Shown: positions 16,206 through 25,303 of the stretch, in pieces
Position numbering within the stretch: the first letter of the stretch is position 1
Layout of the letters: each line of letters begins with the position of its first letter
NCBI GenBank assembly: GCA_019248265.1
Contig: JAEHGX010000008.1
Span: 1 to 64,000, forward strand
DNA length: 64,000 bases
Direction of reading: 5' to 3'
From: Candidatus Falkowbacteria bacterium S5_I03
GTDB taxonomy: Bacteria > Patescibacteriota > Patescibacteriia > Patescibacteriales > UBA12465
Translations under genes and position numbers: made by a program
The notes under the pieces: model-generated
Told to the model about the DNA's origin: nothing
Databases searched by the model: none
The model's input: the letters and a program-made list of their open reading frames with translations, nothing else

Positions 16206-17207
16206 TTATCTCACTCCAATCACTTGTCTGACCTTTTCCATTTTAGCGCTGGCCAATTTTTCAACTTTTTTACGACCCGCTTCTAAAATCTTTATAACTT
16301 TGTCATCACTAATCTTGTTATATTTCTTCTGAAAATCTGTTAAAAACTTAACAACCACATCAGCTAAATCTTTTTTAAAGTCGCCATAGCCTTTACCCCG
16401 ATAATCCTTAACCAAGCGCGGAATCTCGCGCGTTCCTAGTTGGGCATAAATAGTTAACAAGTTGGAAAGGGCTGGCTTATCTTCTAAGTCATATTCGATT
16501 TCGCTTCCGGAATCAGTCACTGCGCGCATAATTTTTTTACGCGCCACTTCAATATCGTCTAGCAGGCCGATACAATTATTTTGATTACTATCGCTCTTAC
16601 TCATTTTCTTTTTAGGATCCAATAAGGACATAATACGGGCACCTTCTTGTTTAATAACAGCTTGTGGAATTAAAAACGTTTCGCCAAATTCATTATTAAA
16701 GCGCTTAGCAATATCACGCGCGAGTTCCACGTGCTGTTTCTGATCTTCGCCGACCGGTACAATCTCCGTATTATATAATAAGATATCGGCAGCCATTAAA
16801 ACTGGGTAGTCATACAGACCAACAGAAACCGATTCTTGATTTTCACCCGCCTTATCTTTAAACTGAGTCATCTTGTTTAAATCGGCAATCCGAGCGCCAT
16901 AACAATTTAAAATCCAAGCCAGCTCGGTATGAGCAGCAACTGCTGATTGTTGAAAGATAATTGACTTATTAGGGTCTATTCCGGCCGCTAAGTAAATCTT
17001 AACCACCTCAATGATGCGTCGGCGCAACTCTTCCGGACTTTGCTTAACGGTAATGGCATGGTAATCAACAATCGAAAATATACAATTATATTTTTCCTGC
17101 ATTTTCACCCACTGCGAAATTGCTCCTATATAATTGCCGATATTAAGATTACCGCTCGGCTGAATGCCGGAAAAAATTGTCTTTTTGATTTCTATTTTTT
17201 TCTCCAT
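16206..17207 (-). CDS. trpS: Tryptophanyl-tRNA synthetase
   Basis: 333 residues, the usual length for a class Ic enzyme. The HIGH-like signature is SGNLNIGNYIGA near 17-28, and the KMSKS loop is KKMSKSDSN near 200. SIVDYHAITV, VGEDQKQHVELARDIA and LMAADILLY are characteristic. It charges tRNA-Trp with tryptophan. I see no T-box or trp leader upstream. A tRNA-Glu gene and an ncRNA candidate lie upstream on the same strand, so the transcript may begin there or at a nearer AT-rich promoter. Confidence 0.95.
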   Translation of the reverse strand: MEKKIEIKKTIFSGIQPSGNLNIGNYIGAISQWVKMQEKYNCIFSIVDYHAITVKQSPEELRRRIIEVVKIYLAAGIDPNKSIIFQQSAVAAHTELAWILNCYGARIADLNKMTQFKDKAGENQESVSVGLYDYPVLMAADILLYNTEIVPVGEDQKQHVELARDIAKRFNNEFGETFLIPQAVIKQEGARIMSLLDPKKKMSKSDSNQNNCIGLLDDIEVARKKIMRAVTDSGSEIEYDLEDKPALSNLLTIYAQLGTREIPRLVKDYRGKGYGDFKKDLADVVVKFLTDFQKKYNKISDDKVIKILEAGRKKVEKLASAKMEKVRQVIGVR

Positions 17208-17299
17208 AAAATTATCATTTATACTAATATTCTAATGTAAAATCGGCGTAAAAGCAATCGTTAATAAAAAAGCTCCGATATTATAAATCAGAGCTTGAG

Positions 17300-17371
17300 C
17301 GGTCCGGCCGGGATTCGAACCCGGGCCTCCTGAATGAAAATCAGACGTCTTAACCGCTTAACGAACGGACC
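17300..17371 (-). tRNA. tRNA-Glu(TTC)
   Basis: The minus strand starts GGTCCGT and ends CCGGACC plus discriminator G. The anticodon stem TCTGA/TCAGG encloses TTTTCAT with anticodon TTC. CCA is not encoded. U34 of this tRNA is a typical target of mcm5-type wobble modification. Confidence 0.95.
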
Positions 17372-17379
17372 AATTTTAA

Positions 17380-17569
17380 AAAAGAACAAAAGCAAGGAAA
17401 AATAAATCTGTTTTTAATTGAATTGAACAATTTGCAGCCGTTTCGCGATTATTCAGCGGCTAGACTGACCGATATCGCACAAAATATCTGCACGTAATCA
17501 TGATTCCTGCAACAGAAATACTTTCCTTGCTAAACTTCTGTGTGCAAAATACCAATTTCAGAAGTATTT
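17380..17569 (-). ncRNA. Candidate structured RNA, about 185-190 nt
   Basis: The 340-bp gap 17372-17710 has no plausible CDS. On the minus strand a promoter (17603-17576) would start a transcript near 17569. It opens with hairpin ACTTCTG/CAGAAGT, then a 10-bp closing stem AGCAAGGAAA/TTTCCTTGCT (17531-17522 with 17400-17391) encloses about 120 nt with an internal AGCCG/CGGCT hairpin. It ends in a U-rich tract at about 17390-17378, just before tRNA-Glu. It could also be only a long tRNA leader. I recognise no 6S, SRP, RNase P, tmRNA or T-box sequence. Confidence 0.42.
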
Positions 17570-17575
17570 TCTTAT

Positions 17576-17603
17576 ATCTTAATCCATAAAAATATTTTGT
17601 CAA
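17576..17603 (-). promoter_or_regulatory. Promoter of ncRNA candidate/tRNA-Glu
   Basis: TTGACA (17603-17598), a 16-nt spacer and TAAGAT (17581-17576) on the minus strand. Confidence 0.55.
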
Positions 17604-17645
17604 ACTTTAACTTATTTCTCTGAAAAAATGAGCTCAAAAATCTGC

Positions 17646-17673
17646 TTGAAATATCCATATTTTATGTTAAGAT
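17646..17673 (+). promoter_or_regulatory. Promoter of tRNA-Pro/Ala/Pro cluster
   Basis: TTGAAA (17646-17651), a 16-nt spacer and TAAGAT (17668-17673), with the first tRNA beginning at 17711. The same -10 variant and spacing occur in the opposite-facing promoter at 17576-17603. Confidence 0.55.
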
Positions 17674-17710
17674 AGGAGCAGGTTTAGACATAGGCCTATT
17701 TTTATGTTTG

Positions 17711-17784
17711 CGGGCTGTAGTATAATGGTAGTACGCGTGCATGGGGTGCATGTAGCCCCGGTCCGATTCCGGGCAGCCCGACCA
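17711..17784 (+). tRNA. tRNA-Pro(GGG)
   Basis: It begins with C1 of CGGGCTG, as tRNA-Pro does, pairs with CAGCCCG and has an encoded ACCA end. The anticodon stem CGTGC/GCATG holds ATGGGGT with anticodon GGG. Confidence 0.94.
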
Positions 17785-17803
17785 TTTTTCTAAGCTAAGA
17801 TTA

Positions 17804-17876
17804 GGGCTTGTAGCTCATCTGGTAGAGCGCTGCATTCGCATTGCAGAGGTAAGGGGTTCGAGTCCCCTCAAGTCCA
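17804..17876 (+). tRNA. tRNA-Ala(CGC)
   Basis: The acceptor GGGCTTG pairs with CAAGTCC and the discriminator is A. The stem CTGCA/TGCAG holds TTCGCAT with anticodon CGC. CCA is not encoded. Confidence 0.95.
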
Positions 17877-17903
17877 CAGGCATTTTTTTAAGATGCTAAA
17901 TAG

Positions 17904-17978
17904 CGGGCTGTGGTATAAAGGCTATTATACACGCTTCGGGTGCGTGTGATCCCGGTTCAATTCCGGGCAGCCCGACCA
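17904..17978 (+). tRNA. tRNA-Pro(CGG)
   Basis: The acceptor CGGGCTG pairs with CAGCCCG and ACCA is encoded. The stem CACGC/GCGTG holds TTCGGGT with anticodon CGG. It is close in sequence to the tRNA-Pro(GGG) 190 bp upstream. Confidence 0.94.
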
Positions 17979-17988
17979 AAATTTATTT

Positions 17989-19449
17989 ATGATTGATTTT
18001 AAGAAAAAAATGGAAGAATTAGAAAAACAAGAGGCTAGAGAATCCGGCCTAGAGGAGTTTGTAGCTCCTGTTAATAAGAAGAGAAAAAAAATTACTGCTT
18101 ATGTAATTGCGATTGTGGTAATCGGTTTAGTTTTTTCCAGTCGCGTTATCATGTCCAGCCAAAATGCTTCCGGGTGGTTAGCTGAAAGCGGATTATTCAA
18201 TAAAATAAAACACTTGGTTCCTAGTACAGATAAACAATTAAAAGGTGAGGAAAATGACCGCATTAATATCTTGCTTTTAGGCATGGGTGGCGAAGGCCAT
18301 GATGGCGCCTATCTTTCCGATACAATTATGCTAGCTAGTTTAAAGCCCTCAACCAAGCAAGTGGCTCTAGTTTCCGTCCCTCGCGACTTACAAGTTCCCC
18401 TGGAAGAAGCCGGATATCGAAAAATAAATAATATTAATGCGTTCGCAGAGGCTAAAGAAGCTGGAAGCGGTGGACAAGCCACCATTGATTCTTTAAGCAA
18501 ACTATTTAATCTAAATATTGACTATTACGTCCGGGTTGATTTTGCCGGTTTTGAAAATGTGATTGATGAACTTGGCGGCGTGACCGTCAATGTAGAAAAT
18601 ACGCTCGATGATTATGCTTATCCAATTTTAGGGCAAGAAGATAATCCTAATTACTACGCCCGCTATGAGCATTTGCATATTGAAAAAGGAGTTCAAACTA
18701 TGGACGGAGAACTAGCACTTAAATACGCTCGCAGCCGCCATGGTGTCGGCGGAGAGGGTTCTGATTTTGCCCGCGCTAAAAGACAACAGCTTATTCTTGA
18801 GGCAGTGAAGGAAAAATTACTATCCAAACAAACTTTATTGAATCCAGTAACTATCGGAAAATTAATTAGTCAATTCAGCCAGCACGTCAGCACTAATTTC
18901 AGCGTTTGGGAAATTTTACGTGCTTGGGATTTATTTAAAGACGTAAATAAAGACCAAATAATCAACCAGGTTTTAAGCGATGCCCCCGATGGTTTATTAA
19001 TTTCCACTATCAGCAGCGAAGGCGCTTATATTTTAGTCCCAGCAGCTGGGAACTTCTCTAAAATAAATGCCTTGATTAGAGATATATTTAACAACAACCA
19101 AGCGCCAACTCAAATAGAAAAAATAGAAAAAATTAGCGAAGACGCTAGTGTCACTGTTAAAAATGGAACTTGGATTAGCGGTTTAGCCGGAGCCACAGCT
19201 GCTAACTTGCAGGAGCTGGGACTGACAGTCAAAGAAACCGGCAATGCTCCAGAGAGAGGCTATGCAAAAACTTTAGTTTTTGATTTTACTTACGGCAAAA
19301 AAAATGAAGCTTTAGAAGCAATTAAAAAAGCAACCGGGGCGGAGCAGGGATTTGATGCTTCAACGCCCTGGATTAAAGAATATCAAGAACAGGCGAATGT
19401 CGCCGACTTCCTGCTAATTCTCGGAACCGACGCTAATACAACAAACTAA
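17989..19449 (+). CDS. LytR-CpsA-Psr (LCP) family cell-wall ligase
   Basis: 486 residues. A short cytoplasmic segment and one transmembrane helix (about 36-55) precede the LCP domain (about 85-275), with NILLLGMGGEG, SDTIMLASLKP, VSVPRDLQV and the Arg-rich ALKYARSRHGVGGEGSDFARAKRQQ. A LytR_C-type domain (about 378-480, VTVKNGTWISGLAG) ends the protein. LCP enzymes transfer lipid-linked glycopolymers to peptidoglycan outside the membrane. The ATG lies 10 bp after tRNA-Pro, so the gene is probably read from the tRNA promoter. The der gene follows after 1 bp. Confidence 0.9.
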   Translation: MIDFKKKMEELEKQEARESGLEEFVAPVNKKRKKITAYVIAIVVIGLVFSSRVIMSSQNASGWLAESGLFNKIKHLVPSTDKQLKGEENDRINILLLGMGGEGHDGAYLSDTIMLASLKPSTKQVALVSVPRDLQVPLEEAGYRKINNINAFAEAKEAGSGGQATIDSLSKLFNLNIDYYVRVDFAGFENVIDELGGVTVNVENTLDDYAYPILGQEDNPNYYARYEHLHIEKGVQTMDGELALKYARSRHGVGGEGSDFARAKRQQLILEAVKEKLLSKQTLLNPVTIGKLISQFSQHVSTNFSVWEILRAWDLFKDVNKDQIINQVLSDAPDGLLISTISSEGAYILVPAAGNFSKINALIRDIFNNNQAPTQIEKIEKISEDASVTVKNGTWISGLAGATAANLQELGLTVKETGNAPERGYAKTLVFDFTYGKKNEALEAIKKATGAEQGFDASTPWIKEYQEQANVADFLLILGTDANTTN

Positions 19450-19450
19450 T

Positions 19451-20902
19451 ATGGAAGTAAAAAAAACATTGCCACTCGTTGCCATTTGCGGACGAACGAA
19501 TGTCGGCAAATCAACTCTATTCAATTGTTTGACGGAAAAAAATCAAGCGCTAGTTTCGGATATCGCGGGCACCACCCGCGATAGTAATTTAGGAACGGTC
19601 GAATGGTCAAACAGCGCTTTTGATTTGGTGGATACGGCCGGACTACTTGATTGGAAATATCTAGCCACTAAAAAGTTGACCGGCACCAGCATTGATGAGC
19701 AGACGCAAAAACAAGCTAAAAAATATTTAGATCAAGCTGATTTAATTTTATTTGTGGTCGATTCAAAAGTCGGCATTTTACCGGAAGATAAAGAATTGGC
19801 GACTATTCTCAAAAAGACTGAACAGTATCGTTCCAAGTTGATGTTAATTGCCAACAAGGTTGATAACTTTAAAAACGCCTCCGAAGCCGCTCAGTTTAAC
19901 AAGCTAAACTTAGGCGAACCTTTTACTATTTCCGCGGCCAGCGGTATGGGTACCGGCGATTTGCTTGATAAAATTATTGAACGGATTGATAATAAGCGTA
20001 AATTTAAAAAAGCAGTTGAATCAGAAGGGGAAAATAAAATAAGCGTCTGCATTATTGGCAAACCTAATGTCGGTAAATCCTCATTATTAAACTCCATTCT
20101 GGGCTATGAACGCGTAATTGTCAGTCCTGTCGCCCACACTACCAGAGAGCCACAACACACCAATATTGCTTACGGGGGGCATGAGATAAAATTAGTGGAT
20201 ACGGCCGGCATTTCCAAACAAGGAACTAAAACCAAGGGTCTGGAAAAGCCGGGAATTTTAAAATCCTTAAAATCTCTGGAAAAGGCGGAAATTGCCATGC
20301 TGGTGCTTGATATCAGCGAACCACTTACCCATCAAGATTCTAAATTAATCCAAGAAATTGTCGACCGAAATAAAAGTTTAATTTTCATCGCCAATAAATG
20401 GGATTTAATTCCTGATCGAAATACCAAAAAATGGACCGAAATTTTATATGACAAAATGCCTTTTGCAACTTGGGCGCCGGTTCAATTTATTTCCGCTAAA
20501 ACCGGGGAGAAGGTTAACAAAATTTTAGATTTAATCATTAGCATTGATAAGCAGAGAAAATTGGAACTCAGCGATTCTCAGGCTGACAAATTTTTAAAGC
20601 ACGTGGTTAAGATCCATAAACCAGCCAAGGGCAATGGGCTGAAGGCTCCGCATATCTATGAGTTTCGCCAGAAAAAAAGTAATCCCCCGGCTTTTATTTT
20701 ACGAATTGGTCCTAATGACGACCTGCATTTCTCTTATGTCCGCTTCGTAGAAAATCGTTTGCGGGAAAAATACGGGCTTATTGGCACGCCTATTCATATC
20801 AGCGTTACTAAAAATCGAAAGTCTCATACTACTTATCAAGATCCGAAGCATAAACAAAAATTGGATATTGATGAAGATAACGGCGAAGATAACGAAGACT
20901 AA
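19451..20902 (+). CDS. der: Ribosome-assembly GTPase Der (EngA)
   Basis: 483 residues with the diagnostic tandem GTPase domains. The first P-loop GRTNVGKS (14-21) with DTAGLLDW, and the second GKPNVGKSS near 204 with VDTAGIS and ANKWD. A C-terminal KH-like domain (about 370-465) contains FLRIGPNDDLHFSYVRFVENRLR. Der acts in 50S subunit assembly. The acidic tail (DIDEDNGEDNED) is longer than in many homologues. It overlaps no gene but leaves only 4 bp to pth. Confidence 0.95.
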   Translation: MEVKKTLPLVAICGRTNVGKSTLFNCLTEKNQALVSDIAGTTRDSNLGTVEWSNSAFDLVDTAGLLDWKYLATKKLTGTSIDEQTQKQAKKYLDQADLILFVVDSKVGILPEDKELATILKKTEQYRSKLMLIANKVDNFKNASEAAQFNKLNLGEPFTISAASGMGTGDLLDKIIERIDNKRKFKKAVESEGENKISVCIIGKPNVGKSSLLNSILGYERVIVSPVAHTTREPQHTNIAYGGHEIKLVDTAGISKQGTKTKGLEKPGILKSLKSLEKAEIAMLVLDISEPLTHQDSKLIQEIVDRNKSLIFIANKWDLIPDRNTKKWTEILYDKMPFATWAPVQFISAKTGEKVNKILDLIISIDKQRKLELSDSQADKFLKHVVKIHKPAKGNGLKAPHIYEFRQKKSNPPAFILRIGPNDDLHFSYVRFVENRLREKYGLIGTPIHISVTKNRKSHTTYQDPKHKQKLDIDEDNGEDNED

Positions 20903-20906
20903 TTTT

Positions 20907-21452
20907 ATGAAAATAATTGTTGGTTTAGGTAATCCGGGAAATCAGTATGAACGCACGCGTCATAATGCGGGCTGGATTTTTTTGGATAATTTAATCGGAG
21001 CCGACAACTGGCAAACAAATAAAAAATTCAACGCTTTAATCAAAGAGGTTGACGGTTTAATTTTTGTAAAACCGCTAACCTTCATGAATGAATCCGGACA
21101 AAGTGTTCAAAAAATATTAAATTATTACGGATTGCTAAGTAAAAATCTAGGAATCTTTTCCAAAAAAGATGAAGATTTAAACAATTGTTTGACTGTTATC
21201 CAGGATGATTTGGATTTAAATATCGGAGTTTGCAAAATTGCCACCGATTCCGGCAGCGCCGGCCACCGCGGAATTGCTTCAATTATCAAACATCTAAAGA
21301 CTCAAAAATTTAAACGCCTGCGCCTGGGAATTAAAAACGGATTACTGCGAACCCATATTCCGGCGGAAAAATTTGTTCTTCAACCTTTTGCCAAAGAAGA
21401 ACTGGAATCCATTAAAACCAGCGCCGACAAATATTCAATCGCCGATTTATAA
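20907..21452 (+). CDS. pth: Peptidyl-tRNA hydrolase
   Basis: 181 residues from the ATG at 20907, giving the canonical MKIIVGLGNPGNQYERTRHNAGW; the catalytic His is in RHNAG. KPLTFMNESGQSV, DDLDLNIG and GSAGHRGIASI are the conserved substrate-site motifs. It recycles peptidyl-tRNA released during translation. An insertion of about 15 residues (LGIFSKKDEDLNNC) precedes the DDLDL strand compared with E. coli. An in-frame extension into der is possible but does not fit the family. Confidence 0.95.
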   Translation: MKIIVGLGNPGNQYERTRHNAGWIFLDNLIGADNWQTNKKFNALIKEVDGLIFVKPLTFMNESGQSVQKILNYYGLLSKNLGIFSKKDEDLNNCLTVIQDDLDLNIGVCKIATDSGSAGHRGIASIIKHLKTQKFKRLRLGIKNGLLRTHIPAEKFVLQPFAKEELESIKTSADKYSIADL

Positions 21453-21481
21453 TAATCTTAGGAGCCGCTTGATTACTGCTT

Positions 21482-21512
21482 AATCTCGCTATTTTAGCGA
21501 GATTTTATATTG
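21482..21512 (+). terminator. Intrinsic terminator after pth
   Basis: AATCTCGCTA/TAGCGAGATT with a 3-nt loop, followed by TTATATT. It ends the LCP-der-pth unit. Confidence 0.75.
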
Positions 21513-21546
21513 TTTATCGTATAATAAAAGCTAATTTCTTTTTTAT

Positions 21547-22671
21547 ATGATAAACAATAGATTGGCGCTTTTAAGTTTGGCAACTTGTCCTTATCTAGGA
21601 CCTAAAAAAATTACGCATTTAGAAAAGCTTTTTCCTGACTTGGGGCAAGTATTGGAAATTGGCGCGGAAAAACTTTTGAAACTGGGCTTGTCTTCCGCTT
21701 GGACTGATAAATTTATAAGTTGGCGCCAAAATTTTTCTTTAACTAATCTTTTAGAAGTTTTGCAGGCCGAAAAAATTTCCTTTCTATCTTGGCACGACTC
21801 TTCATATCCTAAACTTTTAAAAGAAATCTCTTCGCCGCCCCCGGTGCTGTTTTATCAAGGAAATATCTCGTTAATTAATCAAAGACCGCAATTGGCAATT
21901 GTTGGCTCGCGTAAAAATACGCTTTACGCCGAGCGAGTTCTTAAAGAATTCATACCCGAACTAACAAAATCAAAAATAATAATTGTCAGCGGACTGGCTC
22001 TAGGTGTCGACGGCTTAGCTCACCGCCAAACTTTAAGCAACTCAGGATTAACAATCGCTATCTTGGGCTCCGGTCTAAAAAAATCTAATATTTATCCAGC
22101 TGCTCACCGTCAATTAGCTCAAGAAATAATTGCTAAACAAGGATTATTGCTCTCGGAATTTCCGCCGGCATATCCGGCTAAGAAAGAAAATTTTCCACGC
22201 CGCAATCGTTTAATTTCCGGTCTCAGCGAAGCGGTATTATTAATAGAAGCGGCTGAAAAATCAGGTTCTTTAATCACCGCTCAGCTGGCTCTGGAACAAA
22301 ATCGCGAGGTATTGGCTATTCCAGGAAGTATTTTTTCAAACTCTTCAAGCGGTACTAATAAGTTACTCCGTGATGGAGCGATCCCGATCTTAAAAAGTGC
22401 TGATATTTTAGAGGTTTTAAAAATTGAAACTAACTTAAAAAATAAATCTGGTCAGCCGAAAAAAATCTTAAATTATCAAAGTATTGATGACACGGAAATG
22501 ATTGTTTATAAAACGATTTTAGAGGCAGAGAAAAATGGCGACTTGGTTAGCGTGGACGAAATTGTAAAAAAAACCAAACTTGACACCGCCACGATAAATA
22601 GTAAACTAAGTATATTGGAGATTAAAAAAGTAATCGAGAATCATAACGGCTATTTTAATCTAAGCTTCTAA
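21547..22671 (+). CDS. dprA: DNA-processing protein DprA
   Basis: 374 residues. An N-terminal helical domain is followed by the Rossmann-fold DprA core (about 110-300): AIVGSRKNT, VSGLALGVDGLAHRQ, AILGSGL, NFPRRNRLISGLSEAVLLIEA and SGSLITAQLALEQ. A C-terminal winged-helix-like segment (about 310-374) follows. DprA loads RecA on incoming single-stranded DNA during natural transformation, so its presence suggests competence, as in other CPR bacteria. A -10-like TATAAT lies about 25 bp upstream. The topA gene follows after 22 bp. Confidence 0.93.
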   Translation: MINNRLALLSLATCPYLGPKKITHLEKLFPDLGQVLEIGAEKLLKLGLSSAWTDKFISWRQNFSLTNLLEVLQAEKISFLSWHDSSYPKLLKEISSPPPVLFYQGNISLINQRPQLAIVGSRKNTLYAERVLKEFIPELTKSKIIIVSGLALGVDGLAHRQTLSNSGLTIAILGSGLKKSNIYPAAHRQLAQEIIAKQGLLLSEFPPAYPAKKENFPRRNRLISGLSEAVLLIEAAEKSGSLITAQLALEQNREVLAIPGSIFSNSSSGTNKLLRDGAIPILKSADILEVLKIETNLKNKSGQPKKILNYQSIDDTEMIVYKTILEAEKNGDLVSVDEIVKKTKLDTATINSKLSILEIKKVIENHNGYFNLSF

Positions 22672-22693
22672 TTTCACTAAGCTTATTGCAACT

Positions 22694-24919
22694 ATGGACT
22701 TAATAATTGTAGAATCACCAACCAAAGCGAAGACTATCAGTAAATTTTTGAATGGTAAATACCGTGTAGAATCTTCTTTCGGCCATATTCGCGATTTGCC
22801 GAGCCGGGAATTAGGTGTAGATTTAGAAAATGAATTTACTCCTAAATACGTCATCCCAACCAAGGCTAAAAAAACTGTCACCGCCCTTAAAACCGCCGCC
22901 AATAAAGCAGGCGAAGTCATTTTAGCTTCTGATGAAGACCGCGAAGGAGAAGCCATCGCCTGGCACTTAGCCCAAGCCTTAAAGTTGGATGATTTTAAAG
23001 CCAAGCGAATTGTTTTTCATGAAATAACTAAAGCCGCCATTGAGGAGGCTTTAAAGCACCCACGCAATATCGATTTAAATATGGTTGACGCCCAGCAAGC
23101 TCGCCGCGTGCTTGATCGTTTAGTCGGTTACAAACTTTCGCCCTTCTTATGGAAAAAGGTGGCTAAGGGCTTATCGGCCGGACGCGTTCAGAGCGTAGCT
23201 ACCAGAATAATTATTGAAAGGGAAAAGGAAATAAATGCTTTTCACAAGGAAGATTACTGGACGATTAGCGCCGATTTGAATAAAGACGGAAAAGATAATT
23301 TTCAAGCTGATTTGTTAAAAATAAACGGTAAATCTTTTGACAAACTCTCAATTAAAGAAGCTGACGCGGAAAAAATAAAAAAGATATTAGAGATTTGTAC
23401 TTATACCATAAATAAAACTGAGAAAAAAAAGTTAAGCAAATCTCCCGCCGCCCCCTTTACTACCTCAACCCTGCAACAAGCGGCTAATCGCCATTTGGGC
23501 TACAGCGCCAAGCAAACAATGACTGTCGCTCAGAAATTATACGAAAAAGGGCACATTACCTACATGCGTACCGACTCCCTTAACTTATCTCCGAAATTTA
23601 TCAGTGAAGCGCAATCCTGGATTATTGATAATTTAGGAAAAGAATATTATTCTGGCGGACGCGTCTTTAAAAACAAAAGTAAAAATGCACAAGAGGCGCA
23701 TGAAGCAATTAGACCGACAGAAGCCTTGGTGACTCCTGAAAACTTGAAAGCTCAATTAGAGGGAAGCGAAGAAAAGTTATATCGCTTGATTTGGCAGCGT
23801 TCAGTTTCTAGTCAAATGTCAGCTGCTAACTTAGAGGCGACCATAATCGACGCTGAAGCAAAATCTGCTCAAGAAAATTATATTTTAAGAGCTAACGGGC
23901 AAACGATTGTCTTTCCCGGATATTTAAAAGTTTGGCCGGAAAAAACTAAAGAACAATTATTACCGGTTTTAAAAGCTGGTGATGCCCTTAATTTAGAAAA
24001 GATAATTTCGGAAGCTCATAGCACTAACCCGCCAGCTCGCTACTCCGATGCCGGCCTGGTAAAAGAAATGGAAAAATACGGTGTCGGCCGACCTTCAACT
24101 TATGCGCCGACCATCGCCACCATTATCGCCAGAAACTATGTCGAGCGCGATGAAAATAAACGTTTAAAGCCAACCGAAATTGCCTTTGTGGTGATTGATT
24201 TATTAATCGCTCATTTTCCAAAAATTGTTGATTACCAATTTACTGCCCAGATGGAAAATAATTTAGACGAAATCGCCGCTGGCCAGAAAAAATGGCAGCC
24301 AGTTATTGGAGAATTCTATGAAGACTTCAGTAAAAATTTAGAAAATAAATATCAAGAAATTAATAAAAGCGACATTATGCCAGAAGAACAATCAGAAGAA
24401 GTTTGCGATAAGTGCGGTGCGAAGATGTTAATTAAAACCGGGCGTTACGGAAAGTTTTTAGCTTGCAGTGCCTTTCCAGACTGTCGCAATATTAAAAAAA
24501 TGAATGGCGGCGCGGCTAGCGATAAGCCGGCCGATCCTAAAATATTAGAACTGGAAAAGAAATACGCTGGCGAAGTTTGCGATAAGTGCGGCGCGGCGAT
24601 GAAAGTTCGAACCGGCAAATACGGTCCTTTCTTGGCCTGCTCAGCTTATCCTAAATGTAAAAATATCAAAAATATCGGCTCTGATTCCGGGAAAGAAGTG
24701 GAATGCCCGATTTGCCATGAAGGCAAAATAGTTAAAAAATTTAGCCGACGCGGCGCTTTTTATGCTTGCAGCAACTATCCGAAATGTAAAAATGCCTATC
24801 AAGGAGAGCCTAACGGTAAAGACTGTCCAAAATGCGGCGCTTTAATGATTTTAAATAAAGACGGCAAAGCAAAATGCAGCAATAAGGATTGTAAAAAGAA
24901 AGAGCCGGTTTCCGAATAA
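22694..24919 (+). CDS. topA: DNA topoisomerase I
   Basis: 741 residues of a type IA topoisomerase. The TOPRIM domain (about 1-115) has IVESPTKAKT and SDEDREGEAIAWH; the catalytic Tyr sits in TYMRTDS near residue 290. The C-terminal 170 residues carry three complete four-Cys zinc ribbons (starting near CDKCGAKM, CDKCGAAM and CPICHEGK) plus a shorter fourth (CPKCGALM). It relaxes negative supercoils. Standard length and domain order; no SD sequence before the ATG. Confidence 0.96.
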   Translation: MDLIIVESPTKAKTISKFLNGKYRVESSFGHIRDLPSRELGVDLENEFTPKYVIPTKAKKTVTALKTAANKAGEVILASDEDREGEAIAWHLAQALKLDDFKAKRIVFHEITKAAIEEALKHPRNIDLNMVDAQQARRVLDRLVGYKLSPFLWKKVAKGLSAGRVQSVATRIIIEREKEINAFHKEDYWTISADLNKDGKDNFQADLLKINGKSFDKLSIKEADAEKIKKILEICTYTINKTEKKKLSKSPAAPFTTSTLQQAANRHLGYSAKQTMTVAQKLYEKGHITYMRTDSLNLSPKFISEAQSWIIDNLGKEYYSGGRVFKNKSKNAQEAHEAIRPTEALVTPENLKAQLEGSEEKLYRLIWQRSVSSQMSAANLEATIIDAEAKSAQENYILRANGQTIVFPGYLKVWPEKTKEQLLPVLKAGDALNLEKIISEAHSTNPPARYSDAGLVKEMEKYGVGRPSTYAPTIATIIARNYVERDENKRLKPTEIAFVVIDLLIAHFPKIVDYQFTAQMENNLDEIAAGQKKWQPVIGEFYEDFSKNLENKYQEINKSDIMPEEQSEEVCDKCGAKMLIKTGRYGKFLACSAFPDCRNIKKMNGGAASDKPADPKILELEKKYAGEVCDKCGAAMKVRTGKYGPFLACSAYPKCKNIKNIGSDSGKEVECPICHEGKIVKKFSRRGAFYACSNYPKCKNAYQGEPNGKDCPKCGALMILNKDGKAKCSNKDCKKKEPVSE

Positions 24920-24933
24920 ATAAACAACAAAAA

Positions 24934-24962
24934 AGACCGCTGAATTAAGCGGTCTTTTTTTA
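24934..24962. terminator. Bidirectional terminator after topA
   Basis: AGACCGC/GCGGTCT with an 8-nt loop, A-run on the left and T-run on the right. It separates topA from the convergent gene at 24976-25287. Confidence 0.85.
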
Positions 24963-24975
24963 TATCTTTAAAATA

Positions 24976-25287
24976 TTATTTTTTTCTATTCGGACGGGAA
25001 CTGCTTTTTTCTTTTGAGCTGGCACTTCTTTTCTTGGCAAATTCCATCGCCTGTTTAGCAATTTCAGTTAATACCATTAAATAAGCGGAGCCGCTTTTCA
25101 CTTTTTCATTAACCAGTGAAATCACTTCTTCAACTTTAGTAACACCGCTTTCTACGCGCTTAATTAACTTATGAACTTTCTGAGCACTGGAAATAAAATA
25201 ATAAAGGGACCAGCAGAGAAAAACGGTTAAGGCTAAGATGCAAATTGTTAGCACTAAATGCAAAACATCTAATGAACTGCTAAACAT
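24976..25287 (-). CDS. Single-pass membrane protein, DUF948-like
   Basis: 103 residues. One N-terminal membrane helix (about 8-31) is followed by an amphipathic, probably coiled-coil region (VHKLIKRVESGVTKVEEVISLVNEKV) and a basic Ser/Lys/Arg tail. This resembles small DUF948/YtxH-type envelope proteins, but no motif proves it. It lies 16 bp after pheT and is the last gene of the valS-pheS-pheT run. Confidence 0.5.
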   Translation of the reverse strand: MFSSSLDVLHLVLTICILALTVFLCWSLYYFISSAQKVHKLIKRVESGVTKVEEVISLVNEKVKSGSAYLMVLTEIAKQAMEFAKKRSASSKEKSSSRPNRKK

Positions 25288-25303
25288 ATAATTATTTTAA
25301 TAA

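Noticed and set aside
17208-17300. T-box or trp attenuator upstream of trpS
   Set aside because: No T-box core, specifier-loop pattern or leader peptide with Trp codons is visible.
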